From Coprenecus sp902388455 (lineage in GTDB: Bacteria; Bacteroidota; Bacteroidia; Bacteroidales; UBA932), in contig OZ007032.1 in assembly GCA_963931615.1 (NCBI GenBank), forward strand, positions 1,302,001 to 1,366,000: 64,000 bases of DNA, read 5' to 3'. Each line of letters begins with the position of its first letter. Position 1 is the first letter of the stretch. The notes beneath the pieces were generated by a model. That model did no database searches. It was not told the DNA's origin and saw only the letters and a list, made by a program, of their open reading frames with translations. The position numbers were made by a program, and so were the translations under genes. Positions 63,735 to 64,000 of the stretch are shown in pieces.

Positions 63735-64000
63735 CGGCAGTAGCCGTACCGCACCAAGTCGCTGCGGTCCCGGACCTGATGGACATAGCCGTCGGAGAGC
63801 AGAAGGACTTCGTCGGAGACTTCGAGGAGGGCGTTGTAGTTGTGGTCGGAGAGGATGATGCCTTTGGAGGACTTCTGGCGGCGGATGAGGTCCTGAATCC
63901 GTTCCACCGCCACCGGGGCGAGGAAGGAAAACGGCTCGTCGAGGATGCAGAACGGAGCCGGGGAGCACAGCACCAGCCATATCCCGGCGATGCGCACTTC
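63731..64000 (-). CDS. ABC transporter ATP-binding protein (C-terminal part, cut by window end)
   Basis: Only the C-terminal part (about 90 residues) is in the window; the N-terminus lies beyond base 64000. Walker B is FCILDEPFSFLAP, and the H-loop is IILSDHNYNALLE, followed by DEVLLLSDGYVH. The sequence resembles a Bacteroidetes group of stand-alone ABC ATPases with DEPFS rather than DEPTS. Walker A and signature motif are outside the window. Partner permease unknown. Confidence 0.8.
   Translation of the reverse strand, partial: EVRIAGIWLVLCSPAPFCILDEPFSFLAPVAVERIQDLIRRQKSSKGIILSDHNYNALLEVSDEVLLLSDGYVHQVRDRSDLVRYGYCR

Overview
The window looks like a chromosomal segment of an anaerobic Bacteroidota, most likely order Bacteroidales. 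The evidence is the repeated Bacteroidetes promoter -7 box (TAnnTTTG) in front of genes, mostly weak ribosome binding sites, and typical family content: GH97, DUF5723, BF3164-type propeller lipoproteins, HydE/HydF, a PIN-PhoH protein, PPDK, a NhaD antiporter, and TamB together with a DUF368 protein. I cannot name the genus. No phage, integrase, transposase, CRISPR array or plasmid gene is visible.

Layout. 0-5.4 kb: HtrA protease, DnaN clamp, a DEDDh exonuclease, a degenerate FAH-fold protein, an HI0933-type flavoprotein and tRNA-Thr(CGU). 5.4-11.6 kb: GH97 glycosidase, a membrane-anchored nitroreductase, an orphan FtsX-type permease and a YugP-type zinc peptidase. 11.6-22.6 kb: core metabolism (NhaD, FolC, PurL, PIN-PhoH, PPDK). 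22.7-26.6 kb: a four-gene operon of exported proteins with CsgG/TolB-N-like and LPP20-like folds. 26.6-38.7 kb: HydE/HydF, DUF6913, DUF368 (PopT-like), TamB, MtaB-FolB-methyltransferase, a PhnP-like MBL enzyme and a MaoC protein. 38.8-50.6 kb: a long minus-strand block (GpsA, PGI, AddB-like, AddA-like, copper-chaperone-like protein, lipoprotein, DUF5723 barrel). 50.7-53.5 kb: lipase-like hydrolase, DUF554 and a DMT transporter with a histidine-rich loop. 53.5-64 kb: accessory region with two propeller lipoproteins, genes of unknown function, an aspartic protease, a DUF2975/XRE pair, the edge of an ABC ATPase, and most of the repeats.

The envelope theme is strong: HtrA, DUF368 (undecaprenyl-phosphate recycling), TamB (lipid transport to the outer membrane), the DUF5723/lipoprotein pair and the CsgG/LPP20 operon all act in or at the envelope.

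The most unusual DNA is non-coding. Three elements at gene 3' ends have perfect 20-32 bp outer arms. Two of them share a conserved core but have unrelated, self-complementary arms. There is an array of three 105-bp units between two divergent promoters, an array of 117-bp units carrying eight copies of a 15-bp palindrome between convergent genes, and a diverged dispersed intergenic repeat at 53.5 and 60.5-61.1 kb. All protein assignments come from reading motifs by eye, not from database searches.
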